DNA of 64,000 nucleotides, from assembly GCA_910577175.1 (NCBI GenBank), contig CAJTLU010000007.1, positions 124,001 through 188,000 on the forward strand. The letters are read 5' to 3'. Below are positions 22,696 to 33,476 of the stretch, one piece after another. The notes beneath the pieces are model-generated. The model searched no databases, was not told the origin of the DNA, and saw only the letters and a program-made list of their open reading frames with translations. The stretch is from an uncultured Lachnospiraceae bacterium (lineage in GTDB: Bacteria; Bacillota; Clostridia; Lachnospirales; Lachnospiraceae). The first letter of the stretch is position 1. Each line of letters starts with the position of its first letter. Made by a program: the position numbers and the translations under genes.

Positions 22696-25600
22696 TTAGT
22701 TCCTTTCTATGCTCCAGAATTTAAACCAAGCATTATTAAATAAATTCGGATTTTGTTTTATTACTTCAGGATGATAAAAGTTAAATTCTGTTGCACTATA
22801 ATATGCTTTTGCTGCTTCGTGAGCATTATCATAACTCATACCATTCCTCATCACATTAAACTCATATATTTCATGTGCATAAAAATCCAAATCAGCTCCG
22901 ATTATTTTTGTATTATTCTTATATGCATTCTCCAGTCTATCAATCATTGCATCATTAAACTCATCTGATAAATCATCAGATAAATGCTGTTTTACAGTAT
23001 TTAATCCCTTTTCTGTAACATATTTTTCTTGTCCCCATAAAGATGTTTTATTTTTGGGAGAGAAAATATCACCTCCATCCACCTCTCCCGCAAAGTATTG
23101 CAGCTGCATCCTTGCCGGTAACGCATCCTCTGCATTCCCAACAATTCCTCCTGTAGCCTTTGCCGCCCTCTTTGCCTTCAGCCGGTCAATCCCTGCTCCT
23201 GCGAGGGTGCTTCCTGCGGAAACAACCGTGCCGAGTGCTGCAGAAATCCCTATCTGGCGGTAGTCTATCTGGGAGAACGTCCTGCCTTCCACAAAGAACT
23301 GATGTGCCATCTCCTCCGCCGCTTCAGAGGCTGCCCCTCCGGCTGCGTTGGCTATCAGGGCGGCGGCAAGCGTCTTCGCCGTCAGCCCTGTTCCTGTTGA
23401 AAGGGCATTCTTTGCCGCAAGCGGACCGATGGTGCATTTCAGGAGGTTCCCCGTGCCGAAGGAAATCGCGGAAACTGCACCGGAGAAAAGCCCTTCCCCG
23501 ACGATGCGGTTATAGTCGATGCAGACCTTCTTCTCAATGAACTTCTGTATCCCCGCCTCGACTGCCATTCCTGCCACCACGGCTGAAATCACGATAACCG
23601 CCAGCTCGATGGCAATATGGCCGCTCGGGTCGATGTAACGCTCCGGGTTGTTCATGCAGTAGGTATAAAGGTTCAGGCTCAGCGGGTCGGACTGGCTCCC
23701 GGCGTAGGTGTCTGCCTGCAGGAAGCGCGCCGTTACCGGGTCGTACATACGCGCGTTCAGGTAATACAGCCCGGTTTCCACGTCATACTGGTAACCGGCA
23801 TAAAGGACAGAATTGTCCGCTTCGCCGGTCTGTCCGGTAAGATTGCCAAACGCATCATAGGCATATGTTGCTATGACCTCCCTTCCGGAAAGGAGCGTCA
23901 CCACGTCGCCGTGGGCGTTGTAGAGATAGGAATAGGTCACCCTCTCCGGATTTCCGTCCACATCCCCTGCACCGGCTTCACTGTATACCTCCCGGAACAG
24001 GAGCGGCCCGCCGTACACATTCCTTGCGGTTACGGCGCCGTCCCCGTCTGCCTCCATGATAACATGCTCCCCGTCGTAAAGGAAGCGGGACATAGAAGCC
24101 ATGCCGTCTGTAGTAACCTCCTTCGCCACACGGAATCCCTGCGCATTGTAGGTATTCCTGACGTAGGTTTCTGCCGTCCTTGCAGAAACCATCTGGTTGT
24201 GCAGGTCGTAGGAAGCGGAAAGGACAGCGGTTCCCCCGTCGCCGTTCCCGTTACTGTCGTACTGCGTCTTCGTCTCCGTCAGACAGTTGCCGTTCGCATC
24301 ATAGGTATAAACGGTTTCCGAACACTTCTTCCCGGCTTCCGTCCCTGCGCTCCTGACAAGCTGGTTCCGGCTGTTGTAGGTGTAAATGGTTTCCACGGTA
24401 ACAGTTTTTTGCGTACCGTCCGAAGCCGCGGTCTGCACGGTTTCCGTCATTGTCCTGCGGTTCCCTGCACCGTCATAGGTGTAAGAAACGGTACGTCCGT
24501 CCGGGTACTCCACACGGGACAAACGGTTCAGGCTGTCATAGGTATATGCCGTCGTGCCGCGCTCTGTGTCTCCCGATTTCTCGGTCTTTGTCTTCAGGTT
24601 CCCGGCAGCATCATAGGTATACAAAAACTCGTCCTGCACGCTGCCGTCCGCAAGGGTATTCTTAACAGACGTCACCCGGTGACAGCCGTCGAAGGTATAG
24701 CTCTCCTTGGTGCCGTCCCCATAGGTCACGCTCTTTCTCGCCCCGTCTATGTTGTAAGCAATCTCCGCCACGGAGGTTCCGGACTGCACCTTGACTAGAC
24801 GACCTGCCGTATCGTACCAACGCTTGACAGTACCGGTTTCGCCCGTCTCCGTCTCGTAATGGAACCCAGCGTCACACCCTGCGGTCATATCGTAGCCAAA
24901 GGTCACTGTGGCAAAGCCCGGCGCACGCTTTTCCGTGATACGCCCGAGGGCATCATAGGCACAGGTAGTCGTCCCGCTTCCGTCCGTAAACGAAACCAGA
25001 CGGTTTGCCTTATCGTAGACATAGGTATAGGTGCTGCTCCGGCTTCCGGAAACCGAAGTCTCCTTTACCAGATTTCCTGCGGAATCATAGGTATAGGACG
25101 TCACCGTTCCGGCATAATCCGTTGCAGTTGCCACTTCTCCGTTGCCGAAATAGGTATAGTGCTGCGTTACGGCAGCGTCGCCGCTTCCTTCGGTCTTTGA
25201 GATGACAAGCCCTGCCTTGTTGTAGGCATATGATGTGCGGTTTTTGTTCCCGTCGGTCTGCGTCAGGAGATTTCCTGCCGCATCGTAGGTATAGGAGACC
25301 TTTGTCCCGTCCACAGACGTTACGCTAAGCAGCCTGCCCTCGCTGTCATAGGCGTACATCTTTTTATTTCCGTTGGCGTCCTGCTCGGAAAGCACGTTGC
25401 CAAGAACGTCATAGGTTTTTTTCGTTACTCCTCCTGCCGCGTCGGTCACTGAAACCACCCTGCCGTCCCTGTCATATTCATAAACGGTTTTATGGCCTTC
25501 GCCGTCCGTAGCGGAAATTTTCTGTCCTGCTGCGTCATACGTGTAATGTGCCGCAATTGTGCCATCCGGGTTGATAATATAGCACAACCGCCCGAACGCA

Positions 25601-28600
25601 TCATAACGATACCTTATTTTATTCCCGAATGCATCCGTTTCTGAAAGAACAAGACCATTTGCATCGTATTCCGTCTTCTTTGTCAGCTCTTTCAGGGAAA
25701 CCGTCACTGTTTCCGAGCATCTGCGGCCTAAAAGGTCATAAGAATACCTGGTGACGTTTCCTTCCGCATCGGTTTTGGAAAGCATGTTTCCAAACGCGTC
25801 ATAGGTATACCGCTCTGTACGATGCTCCGTACCGCCTGTGCGGAACAGAATGGACCGCACAGGATTGGAACGCCCGTCATAGGTATAGGTCTGGCATGTG
25901 CCCATGGAATTTTCCTTACATGCTAACAATCCCGAACTATGATACTGGTAGGTTTCCCGATAGGAATCGATGGTGTCGTCCCCGGAAACCTCACAGGAGG
26001 TTACCTGTCCCAGGGAATTATAGGTATACGTTGTTACCCGTCCGGTACGCTCCGTCTTTGTCAGGACATTTCCCATGCCGTCATAGGTATAGGTCTCTGC
26101 TGCCCCTCCCTTTGTTACAGAAAGCACCCGGTCCGCCCCGTCATAGGTATAGCTTATCCTGCCGCCAAGCGCCGTCGTTTCCGTCAGCTTCCTGCCTAAC
26201 GCGTCATAGGTATAGGAAACTGTAAATGCTTTTCCCGCCTTGTCCGTCTCCGGTGTGATATACGAGATACAGCTGCCCTGTGGGCTGTAACGGTAGATAG
26301 TCGCATTTCCGAACGCGTCGCATTCCATTGTACGGTTGCCGTTACGGTTATAGCCGTATTGCGCAGTTACGGTCCGTATCATGGTCTGGTTCTTTCCCTG
26401 CGTCACCTCGATACGTCTGGTCTCACGTCCACAGGCATCGTACTCTGTTTCCAGATGCTCCATTGCATCAATAGAAAGCCCTTCGCGGTAAGACGCCGGA
26501 AGCACCGTCTTAATCTGCCTGTCGGCCCGGTCATAGGCATACAGCGTCGTGCCCTTCTCTGCGTCAATTTCCCTTTCCAGCCGTCCGAAGCTGTCATATA
26601 CCGATTCGGTGACTCTTTCTGCTGCATTTTCCCCATCATAGGACTGCGTTTCTTTCGTCACATTTCCGTTTGCGTCATACGCATAGGAGGTCCATGTCAC
26701 AATCCCATCCTTTGCGGTTACGGTCTTACGGACGCACTGTCCCTTTGCATCGTATTGGTACGATGTTACCGTTCCGTCCGGCGCGGTTTCCCGGATAAGG
26801 TTCTCCGCCCTGTCATATCCATAGATTGTTACAAGTTCCGTAAAGCCGGTATTTTCTAACGTATACAGAGACGCATTTTCTACCAGACGCTTTGCTGTTA
26901 CCGGCTTTTCCCCGGATGCATAGGTATACTCCGTCTGCATACTCTGTTTCCCGGAAAGCGTCTGTGTTTCGGAAAGACATCTTCCGTCCGCATCATAGCA
27001 GTAAGAAACGGTTCCTGCTGTATCCGTCCTTGATAGCAGGTTTCCCAGCGCATCATAAGTACAGGTTACCGTAATCAGCTCTCCTGACGGTATCCTCTTT
27101 GCCGTAGTGCCTGCCGCACTCCTCGTATAGCGTAGCGCATTTCCGAGCCGGTCGTACTCCGTTCCGGTGTAGGTATAGCGGTCTGCCTCAAACGGAGACC
27201 AGACGCCGGTACGGTTTTTCAGCGCATCATAGGTATAGTATGTCGTATTGCCTAAGGCGTCCTTCTGCGAGGACAGCGTCCCGTCCGTGGCATAGCTCCA
27301 GCTGAGTACGCCGCCGTCCGGGTTCTTCTGCTCGATAAGGCGGTTTTTATAATCGTAGGTAAATACGGTTTCTGCCGCTTCCATATCCGTAAAGTACACG
27401 GTCTCGGTCGTTTTATGGTATTTTCCGGAAAGCGTATAGGCATACTCCCGCAGAAGCTCTTCCCTTGCCCCCGGCGCCTTTCTGCATGCCGTAAGCATTC
27501 TTCCGTCCGCATCATAGGTATAGGTATAAACCGCGCCGCCCGGCAGCTCTTCCTTCAAAAGACGTCCCCTGCAGTCATAGGTATAGACCGTACGGTTTCC
27601 CAGAGGGTCGGTCTGGCTAAGGAGATTTCCTGCTGCATCATAGGTATAGGTGTATGCCTTTGCTTCGGAACCGTTTGCCGTATACTCTCTGACCTTCTGT
27701 AGCAGCTCATTGTAAACCGCCCCTGTAATGCCGCCGTTTGCGTCCTTTTTCCGGATAATATTTCCTGCCGCGTCATATGCGTATTCGGTCGTTCTTCCCT
27801 CCGGCGTCGTTACGGTGAGAACCCGTCCCAGCTTGTCATAGGTCATTTCCGTCTTATAGCCCTTTGCATTCCGGATGCCGGTCTGATATCCGGAAGCATT
27901 GTAGGTATAGGTCGTCTTACCGCCCTCCGGATTCGTCACGGTCTTAATCAGCCCCTTGAGGCTGCATTCTTCCGGGTTTGTAACATAGGTATAGCTTGTC
28001 ACCGCAAATTTGGATGCGTCATTTTCTTCATATTTGCTGTAGCTTACATTTTTATCAAGCTCCACAATCACCGAACGCAGAAATACACCGCTTTCATCAT
28101 AAATATAATGCGTCACGACGCCAGCCGGGTCCTTGTGGTAGATACAGTTATTCCGGCTGTCGTACTGAAAGGTTTCTATCCCGTTATCCGGATAAGTGAT
28201 TTTTGTTGTATTTCCTTTGACATCCCGCTCGTAACTGGTAATATTTCCGGCTTCATCCCTGCTTGCCTTCAGCTCATTGTAATTACTCAGGTTATTATCC
28301 TGAAAATAGCTGAAGGTCTGCAGATTGCCGGAGCCGTCCACAATGCCGACAATATTGTAGGCAGCGTCGTAATACTGCGTTTCCGTCGTCCCGTCGGTAT
28401 TCGTAATGGTCGTACTCCGCTTCGATTCGTCATAGGAGTAAGTGCGCGTATTCCCTGCCGCGTCGGTTACGCTCTCTACCGTCCAGCGCATCCCTCTCAG
28501 TTTATAGGCGATGCCCGCAATAGTCTGCCCCTTTGCGTTTTTTACCGCGCAAAGCCGTTTCCCTGATGTGGCTCCGGTATACTTGTAAAAATATACCGTT

Positions 28601-31600
28601 CCGTCTGCCGCCGTTGCCTTTACCAGCCTGTCGCCGTCATATTCATAAGTCACGGTTCTTCCGGCATAATCCCTTATCCCGGTAAGCCGCCCGCCCGTAT
28701 AAGTCAGTACGGTTTCCCTGCCAAGCGCGTCCGTAAGCTTTATCGGCCGTCCCTTCGCATTCACGGTAATCGTAACCGCATTACCATAAGCGTCCTCTTC
28801 CCTTACAAGATAGCCTGCCGCGTTGTAATAATACTTTGTCTGGTCCGGCATCGTCAGAAGATAGCCGCCGTTCTCCGTCCGGGTCAGGGTATTTCTCGAA
28901 CTCTTTGCCCAAAAGCTTCCGTCATTCGTTGCAACATAATTGTCAATCCCGCCGCCCGGCAGCTCTACAAGGAATATATGTTCATTTTTGTATTCCTCCG
29001 AAGGATACGCCCTACACGCATAATTCAGGTTCCAACCCTTGCCGAATACGCTGTCCTCCTTGTCATTCTGGGAATTGTATGTCCTCACAAGCTGAAATTC
29101 ATTCTTGCCATACGGATACGATAAATCGACATAGCTGCCCGAATAATTTCCGGTCGGGGCATAGGCACCCTCTACGCTTCCGAAGTATACTGCCGCACGC
29201 AGCTCTTCTCCAAGGAAAGGCATATATTCTACCTTACCCTCTATCTTGTCGCCTTCCCCCTCCCACTGGTAGGAATCCATTCCAAGGAAGGTCCCTGTTT
29301 TTACCTGGCGCTTCGGTCCGCTGATGCTGCCCCAGTAGTTATTGGACGCATTAATTGCATAAAGGTCGCTCGTATTTTTTACGGCGCAGGCATTTCCTGC
29401 AAACCGGCAGTAATTCACCGAAATGTCGTTCAAGTTAGAAACCAGCACGGCATAGCTTCTCGCCCCGACAAACATGGAGTTTAAAACTGACACCATACCA
29501 TACGCATTCAAAATCGTATCGGCATAACGGAATAGGCAGTCGCTTGCCTGCAGCTTACCGCCGTCATTAATACGGATTCCGCTCCAATATTCTATCGTGC
29601 TGCTTCCCTCCTCTGCTCCGACATAGGAAGGGTCTCCCGCGTAGGAGAAAACTATCTTCTTTTCCTCCGTACCGAGCGCCTGCAGGGTGCCGCTTAGGGA
29701 GATGCCATAATTCGGACGGAACAGCAGCTTAGCTCCCGGAGAAAGCTGCAATGTTTTCCCATACGGAATCGTAATAGATTCGCAAAAGTAGGTATCCTCC
29801 GGCAAGACAATACTATTTGCCAGTGTCCCATACAAAAGAACCCCGTTGGAATACTTACTGCCGATAAACTGATTTTCCCGGATACCCTCTAACTCCTCTC
29901 CGGTGCGCAGGGCACCGATGTTAAGGGAAATAGGGTAGGAGCCGGATTCCATAAAGGCGTTCCCCTCCACGGAGAATGCCCCCGTCCCGAGGCTGGAGAC
30001 GTACAGACCGTAATAGGCGGTCCCCGTGACCGTGCACCCGGTCATGGCAAAGGAGGCATCCCCGCCCTGGCTCACGCGGACACCGTACCTCCCGCCCGTG
30101 ATGGTGCTGTCCAGAAGCTCCGTGTTCCCGTACGACATCACGGCGTACTCCCCCGAAGCGAGAATACTGCACCCCTCCAGCCTCACGTTGCCCTTCGCCT
30201 CCGTCCGGAGCACCCCGTAGGCGGAATCCCCCCCTTCCAGCACACAGCGGGAAAGCCGCACACTCCCGTATACCGTAAGACCCGGTTCATAGCTGCTCCT
30301 GCCTTTTACATTCCTCACCTCCGTATGCTCCGCGGTGAGGCTCCCCCCTTCATATACGATAACCCCGTCCCATGTACCGCTTTTCCTGACGGTAAGCCCG
30401 TCCGCGTGTTCCGCATCGCCGTACGAGGTGAGGACAACCGGCTCCCTTTCTTTTCCCGACAGGATAAGATGCCCCCCGTTTGAAACCGAAAAATCCTTCC
30501 CGGACTCCCGCAGCAGCACGCTCCCTCCCGGCACTGTCAGGAGTCCCCCATCATAGATATAAAGATTCCCTGTTACATAGGTCCCCACCGGCAGCACCAC
30601 CTCCCTACGGAGTATACCATTGAGGTAAGGCATGTCCGCACCGGTATGCCCGCTGTAGGTGTTCCCCCGGATTTCCTCCATCTGTCCCCCCGTCATGCTG
30701 CCAAGGTTCATATAGACCGGGTAGGAACCACATCCCGTGAAGGTGTTCCCCGTCACGGAGAATGTCCCCGTCCCGAGCGTGGAGACGTACAGACCGTAGG
30801 TGGCTGTCCCCGTCACCGTGCAACCTGACATGGCAAAGGAGACATCCCCGCCCTGGTTCACGCTGACACCATAACTTCCCCCCGTGATGGTGCTGTCCAC
30901 CAGCTCCGTGTTCCCGTACGACATCACGGCGTACTCCCCCGACGCGAGGAGGGTGCAACCCTCCAGCCTCACGTCCCCGTTCCTTTCCACCATGAGAAGC
31001 CTGTATGCGGAAGTCCTCCCGTCCAGCACACAGTGGGAAAACCCTGCCTTCCCACTTATATTGACGGCTGCAGCACTTCTGCTCCTGTCCTTTATATTTC
31101 TTATTTCCGTATATTCCGCGGTGAGGTTTCCACCTTCACTTACAGTAACCCCGTTCCATGTGCTGTCCTTCCTGACAGTAAGCCCGTCCGCGTGTTCCGC
31201 ATCGCCGTACGAGGTGAGGACAACCGGCTCCCTTTCTTTTCCCGACAGGATAAGATGCCCCCCGTTTGAAACCGAAAAATCCTTCCCGGACTCCCGCAGC
31301 AGCACGCTCCCTCCCGGCACTGTCAGGAGTCCCCCATCATAGATATAAAGATTCCCTGTTACATAGGTCCCCACCGGCAGCACCACCTCCCTACGGAGTA
31401 TACCATTGAGGTAAGGCATGTCCGCACCGGTATGCCCGCTGTAGGTGTTCCCCCGGATTTCCTCCATCTGTCCCCCCGTCATGCTGCCAAGGTTCATATA
31501 GACCGGGTAGGAACCACATCCCGTGAAGGTGTTCCCCGTCACGGAGAATGTCCCCGTCCCGAGCGTGGAGACGTACAGACCGTAGGTGGCTGTCCCCGTC

Positions 31601-33399
31601 ACCGTGCAACCTGACATGGCAAAGGAGACATCCCCGCCCTGGTTCACGCTGACACCATAACTTCCCCCCGTGATGGTGCTGTCCACCAGCTCCGTGTTCC
31701 CGTACGACATCACGGCGTACTCCCCCGACGCGAGGAGGGTGCAACCCTCCAGCCTCACGTCCCCGTTCCTTTCCACCATGAGAAGCCTGTATGCGGAAGT
31801 CCTCCCGTCCAGCACACAGTGGGAAAACCCTGCCTTCCCACTTATATTGACGGCTGCAGCACTTCTGCTCCTGTCCTTTATATTTCTTATTTCCGTATAT
31901 TCCGCGGTGAGGTTTCCACCTGCATATACACTTACCCCTCCCCAATATTTACTCCCATTTTCTGTTCCTCCATACTCCACATCCCCCATGGAAGTCATAA
32001 TAACTTCCCTTCCTTCTTCCCCTTCTAAAACGAAATTTCCACTGACATAAAAACTAGCTCCCGAAGCTATCCGTAGTATTGTCCCCGGCTTAACATGCAG
32101 TGTCTTTCCTTGTGCAATCGTAACAGACCCCGTCACTTCGTAAGAGCCGGTTCCTTCTCCCCACACTGTATCGGTGGAAATTGTCCCGCTCACTTTTCTT
32201 TTATTCGTAAAAGACACCACATTACTCCAAATGCTGTGTTCTTCCTTTGTCTCTATACTGCTAACTTGATACTGATATTCCGTGTAGCTGTCCGGAACTG
32301 TATACTGAAATGCACTGCCGCTGACACAGTCTACGGTTTCCCCATTTACCTGTACCTCGTATCCTGCTTTACTTCCGATAGGATTCCACTGCAAATAAAC
32401 TGTATCGTTTCCCTGTGTCGATACAGTTAAAACTATTTCCTTTTTCACCGGCTCCTCCGTTGGCGTCGGTATTAGACTTGGCGCCACTGTCAGCGTCGGA
32501 CTTGGTATACTTGTCACTTCCAGCTCCGGCGTTATCCCCGGTTCACTCGTCGCTTCCGGCTCCGGTGTCGGACCAGGCGTACTCGTTGGCTCCACCGTTG
32601 GATTTGGCGTACTTGTCGTTTCCGGCGTCGGTGTCAGACTTGGCTCGTTCGTCGGTTCCGGTGTACCTGTCGGTTCTGCCGTTGGTATCGAACTAGGCGT
32701 ACTTGTCGCTTCCGGCTCCGGTGTCGGACCAGGCGTACTCGTTGGCTCCACCGTTGGATTTGGCGTACTTGTCGTTTCCGGCGTCGGTGTCAGACTTGGC
32801 TCGTTCGTCGGTTCCGGTGTACCTGTCGGTTCTGCCGTTGGTATCGAACTAGGCGTACTTGTCGTTTCCGGCGTCAGTGTCAGACTTGGCTCTGCCGTCG
32901 GTGTTAGCGTACTCGTCGGTTCTGCCGTTGGACTCGGTGTACTTGTTAGCTCCGGCGTCGGACTTAGTACGTTCGTCGGTTCCACTGTCGGCATCGGCGC
33001 GCTCGTCACTTCCACCGTTGGCTCCGGACCCGGTTCATTCGTCGGCTCCACCGTTAGAGTCGGTATACTTGTCACTTCCACCGTCGGCTCCGGACCCGGT
33101 TCATTCGTCGACTCCACCGTCAGACTCGGTGTACTCGTCGGTTCCGCCGTCGCTGTCAAACCCGGCATGCCCGTCGGCTCTGGCGTACCTGCCGCTTCTA
33201 ACAGTTCCGTTGCTTCCGGCGTTATCCCCGGTTCTGCTTCCTCCGCTATGGCTCCCGTGTCCGTGCCTGCATATACGACCAGACCCCTGCCGCCTCCTGC
33301 CGGTGCAGTACAGCCGATTACTAATGATGCAATTGCTGCTGCCGCAAGCTTTTTTGCTGTTTTCCCCAATTCAAAATAGTATTTTGTCCCCTTTTTCAT
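22696..33399 (-). CDS. Giant surface YD-repeat (RHS/WapA-like) polymorphic toxin, 3567 residues
   Basis: Likely a secreted contact-dependent toxin. In order: an N-terminal signal region (residues 1-30, with a lipobox-like VIGC); a Pro/Thr/Glu-rich linker (about 50-313); a fibronectin-III-like domain (320-400); a parallel beta-helix region (about 405-1370) containing a near-identical 262-residue tandem duplication; a long YD-repeat barrel (about 1410-3260) of YTYDAAGNL-type units ending in the RHS-associated core (MYDPVTARFLQADTY, NPERYIDPSGH); a hydrophobic pretoxin region (3262-3448); and an AT-rich tip of about 119 residues. The tip has LNTVKQHLSDDLSDEF, FYAHEIYEFNVMRNGMSYDN and NPNLFNNAWFKFW; I cannot name its activity. 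A c-di-GMP-I riboswitch precedes it and an immunity-like gene follows. Confidence 0.93.
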   Translation of the reverse strand: MKKGTKYYFELGKTAKKLAAAAIASLVIGCTAPAGGGRGLVVYAGTDTGAIAEEAEPGITPEATELLEAAGTPEPTGMPGLTATAEPTSTPSLTVESTNEPGPEPTVEVTSIPTLTVEPTNEPGPEPTVEVTSAPMPTVEPTNVLSPTPELTSTPSPTAEPTSTLTPTAEPSLTLTPETTSTPSSIPTAEPTGTPEPTNEPSLTPTPETTSTPNPTVEPTSTPGPTPEPEATSTPSSIPTAEPTGTPEPTNEPSLTPTPETTSTPNPTVEPTSTPGPTPEPEATSEPGITPELEVTSIPSPTLTVAPSLIPTPTEEPVKKEIVLTVSTQGNDTVYLQWNPIGSKAGYEVQVNGETVDCVSGSAFQYTVPDSYTEYQYQVSSIETKEEHSIWSNVVSFTNKRKVSGTISTDTVWGEGTGSYEVTGSVTIAQGKTLHVKPGTILRIASGASFYVSGNFVLEGEEGREVIMTSMGDVEYGGTENGSKYWGGVSVYAGGNLTAEYTEIRNIKDRSRSAAAVNISGKAGFSHCVLDGRTSAYRLLMVERNGDVRLEGCTLLASGEYAVMSYGNTELVDSTITGGSYGVSVNQGGDVSFAMSGCTVTGTATYGLYVSTLGTGTFSVTGNTFTGCGSYPVYMNLGSMTGGQMEEIRGNTYSGHTGADMPYLNGILRREVVLPVGTYVTGNLYIYDGGLLTVPGGSVLLRESGKDFSVSNGGHLILSGKEREPVVLTSYGDAEHADGLTVRKDSTWNGVTVSEGGNLTAEYTEIRNIKDRSRSAAAVNISGKAGFSHCVLDGRTSAYRLLMVERNGDVRLEGCTLLASGEYAVMSYGNTELVDSTITGGSYGVSVNQGGDVSFAMSGCTVTGTATYGLYVSTLGTGTFSVTGNTFTGCGSYPVYMNLGSMTGGQMEEIRGNTYSGHTGADMPYLNGILRREVVLPVGTYVTGNLYIYDGGLLTVPGGSVLLRESGKDFSVSNGGHLILSGKEREPVVLTSYGDAEHADGLTVRKSGTWDGVIVYEGGSLTAEHTEVRNVKGRSSYEPGLTVYGSVRLSRCVLEGGDSAYGVLRTEAKGNVRLEGCSILASGEYAVMSYGNTELLDSTITGGRYGVRVSQGGDASFAMTGCTVTGTAYYGLYVSSLGTGAFSVEGNAFMESGSYPISLNIGALRTGEELEGIRENQFIGSKYSNGVLLYGTLANSIVLPEDTYFCESITIPYGKTLQLSPGAKLLFRPNYGISLSGTLQALGTEEKKIVFSYAGDPSYVGAEEGSSTIEYWSGIRINDGGKLQASDCLFRYADTILNAYGMVSVLNSMFVGARSYAVLVSNLNDISVNYCRFAGNACAVKNTSDLYAINASNNYWGSISGPKRQVKTGTFLGMDSYQWEGEGDKIEGKVEYMPFLGEELRAAVYFGSVEGAYAPTGNYSGSYVDLSYPYGKNEFQLVRTYNSQNDKEDSVFGKGWNLNYACRAYPSEEYKNEHIFLVELPGGGIDNYVATNDGSFWAKSSRNTLTRTENGGYLLTMPDQTKYYYNAAGYLVREEDAYGNAVTITVNAKGRPIKLTDALGRETVLTYTGGRLTGIRDYAGRTVTYEYDGDRLVKATAADGTVYFYKYTGATSGKRLCAVKNAKGQTIAGIAYKLRGMRWTVESVTDAAGNTRTYSYDESKRSTTITNTDGTTETQYYDAAYNIVGIVDGSGNLQTFSYFQDNNLSNYNELKASRDEAGNITSYERDVKGNTTKITYPDNGIETFQYDSRNNCIYHKDPAGVVTHYIYDESGVFLRSVIVELDKNVSYSKYEENDASKFAVTSYTYVTNPEECSLKGLIKTVTNPEGGKTTYTYNASGYQTGIRNAKGYKTEMTYDKLGRVLTVTTPEGRTTEYAYDAAGNIIRKKDANGGITGAVYNELLQKVREYTANGSEAKAYTYTYDAAGNLLSQTDPLGNRTVYTYDCRGRLLKEELPGGAVYTYTYDADGRMLTACRKAPGAREELLREYAYTLSGKYHKTTETVYFTDMEAAETVFTYDYKNRLIEQKNPDGGVLSWSYATDGTLSSQKDALGNTTYYTYDALKNRTGVWSPFEADRYTYTGTEYDRLGNALRYTRSAAGTTAKRIPSGELITVTCTYDALGNLLSRTDTAGTVSYCYDADGRCLSETQTLSGKQSMQTEYTYASGEKPVTAKRLVENASLYTLENTGFTELVTIYGYDRAENLIRETAPDGTVTSYQYDAKGQCVRKTVTAKDGIVTWTSYAYDANGNVTKETQSYDGENAAERVTESVYDSFGRLEREIDAEKGTTLYAYDRADRQIKTVLPASYREGLSIDAMEHLETEYDACGRETRRIEVTQGKNQTMIRTVTAQYGYNRNGNRTMECDAFGNATIYRYSPQGSCISYITPETDKAGKAFTVSYTYDALGRKLTETTALGGRISYTYDGADRVLSVTKGGAAETYTYDGMGNVLTKTERTGRVTTYTYNSLGQVTSCEVSGDDTIDSYRETYQYHSSGLLACKENSMGTCQTYTYDGRSNPVRSILFRTGGTEHRTERYTYDAFGNMLSKTDAEGNVTRYSYDLLGRRCSETVTVSLKELTKKTEYDANGLVLSETDAFGNKIRYRYDAFGRLCYIINPDGTIAAHYTYDAAGQKISATDGEGHKTVYEYDRDGRVVSVTDAAGGVTKKTYDVLGNVLSEQDANGNKKMYAYDSEGRLLSVTSVDGTKVSYTYDAAGNLLTQTDGNKNRTSYAYNKAGLVISKTEGSGDAAVTQHYTYFGNGEVATATDYAGTVTSYTYDSAGNLVKETSVSGSRSSTYTYVYDKANRLVSFTDGSGTTTCAYDALGRITEKRAPGFATVTFGYDMTAGCDAGFHYETETGETGTVKRWYDTAGRLVKVQSGTSVAEIAYNIDGARKSVTYGDGTKESYTFDGCHRVTSVKNTLADGSVQDEFLYTYDAAGNLKTKTEKSGDTERGTTAYTYDSLNRLSRVEYPDGRTVSYTYDGAGNRRTMTETVQTAASDGTQKTVTVETIYTYNSRNQLVRSAGTEAGKKCSETVYTYDANGNCLTETKTQYDSNGNGDGGTAVLSASYDLHNQMVSARTAETYVRNTYNAQGFRVAKEVTTDGMASMSRFLYDGEHVIMEADGDGAVTARNVYGGPLLFREVYSEAGAGDVDGNPERVTYSYLYNAHGDVVTLLSGREVIATYAYDAFGNLTGQTGEADNSVLYAGYQYDVETGLYYLNARMYDPVTARFLQADTYAGSQSDPLSLNLYTYCMNNPERYIDPSGHIAIELAVIVISAVVAGMAVEAGIQKFIEKKVCIDYNRIVGEGLFSGAVSAISFGTGNLLKCTIGPLAAKNALSTGTGLTAKTLAAALIANAAGGAASEAAEEMAHQFFVEGRTFSQIDYRQIGISAALGTVVSAGSTLAGAGIDRLKAKRAAKATGGIVGNAEDALPARMQLQYFAGEVDGGDIFSPKNKTSLWGQEKYVTEKGLNTVKQHLSDDLSDEFNDAMIDRLENAYKNNTKIIGADLDFYAHEIYEFNVMRNGMSYDNAHEAAKAYYSATEFNFYHPEVIKQNPNLFNNAWFKFWSIERN
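30393..31917 (-). repeat. 786-bp near-identical tandem duplication in the beta-helix region
   Basis: The stretch about 30393-31131 recurs at 31179-31917 with an offset of exactly 786 bp (262 codons). Protein residues of the two copies read the same from GGNLTAEYTEIRNIKD to ADGLTVRK. A third, diverged copy lies at about 29900-30390. It codes for stacked beta-helix turns, so copy number may vary the length of the stalk. Confidence 0.9.
32460..33240 (-). repeat. Pro/Thr-rich linker repeats, including a 156-bp direct repeat
   Basis: About 260 codons of TPEPT/TSTPSPT-type repeats form an extended wall-spanning linker. Within it a 156-bp (52-codon) unit starting at 32551 recurs at 32707. The repeats are coding and contain no unique spacers. 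Confidence 0.85.
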
Positions 33400-33476
33400 C
33401 TGCTGCTTCTCCTTCTGTCTTCTATTCTTTATTATTTCCTTTGTCCTGCTTTTTTTGTTTTCCCTTTACAATGCAG

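Noticed and set aside
23617..24798. Long plus-strand open frames opposite the YD-repeat gene and its fragment (also at 20855-21625)
   Set aside because: They are antisense shadows of a GC-rich repetitive gene, show a monotonous VIGI pattern from the YD codons, and lack ribosome-binding sites.
32460..33240. Possible CRISPR-like array in the Thr/Pro linker, and likewise at 41936-42295
   Set aside because: The repeats are in frame, contiguous and coding, with no unique spacers.
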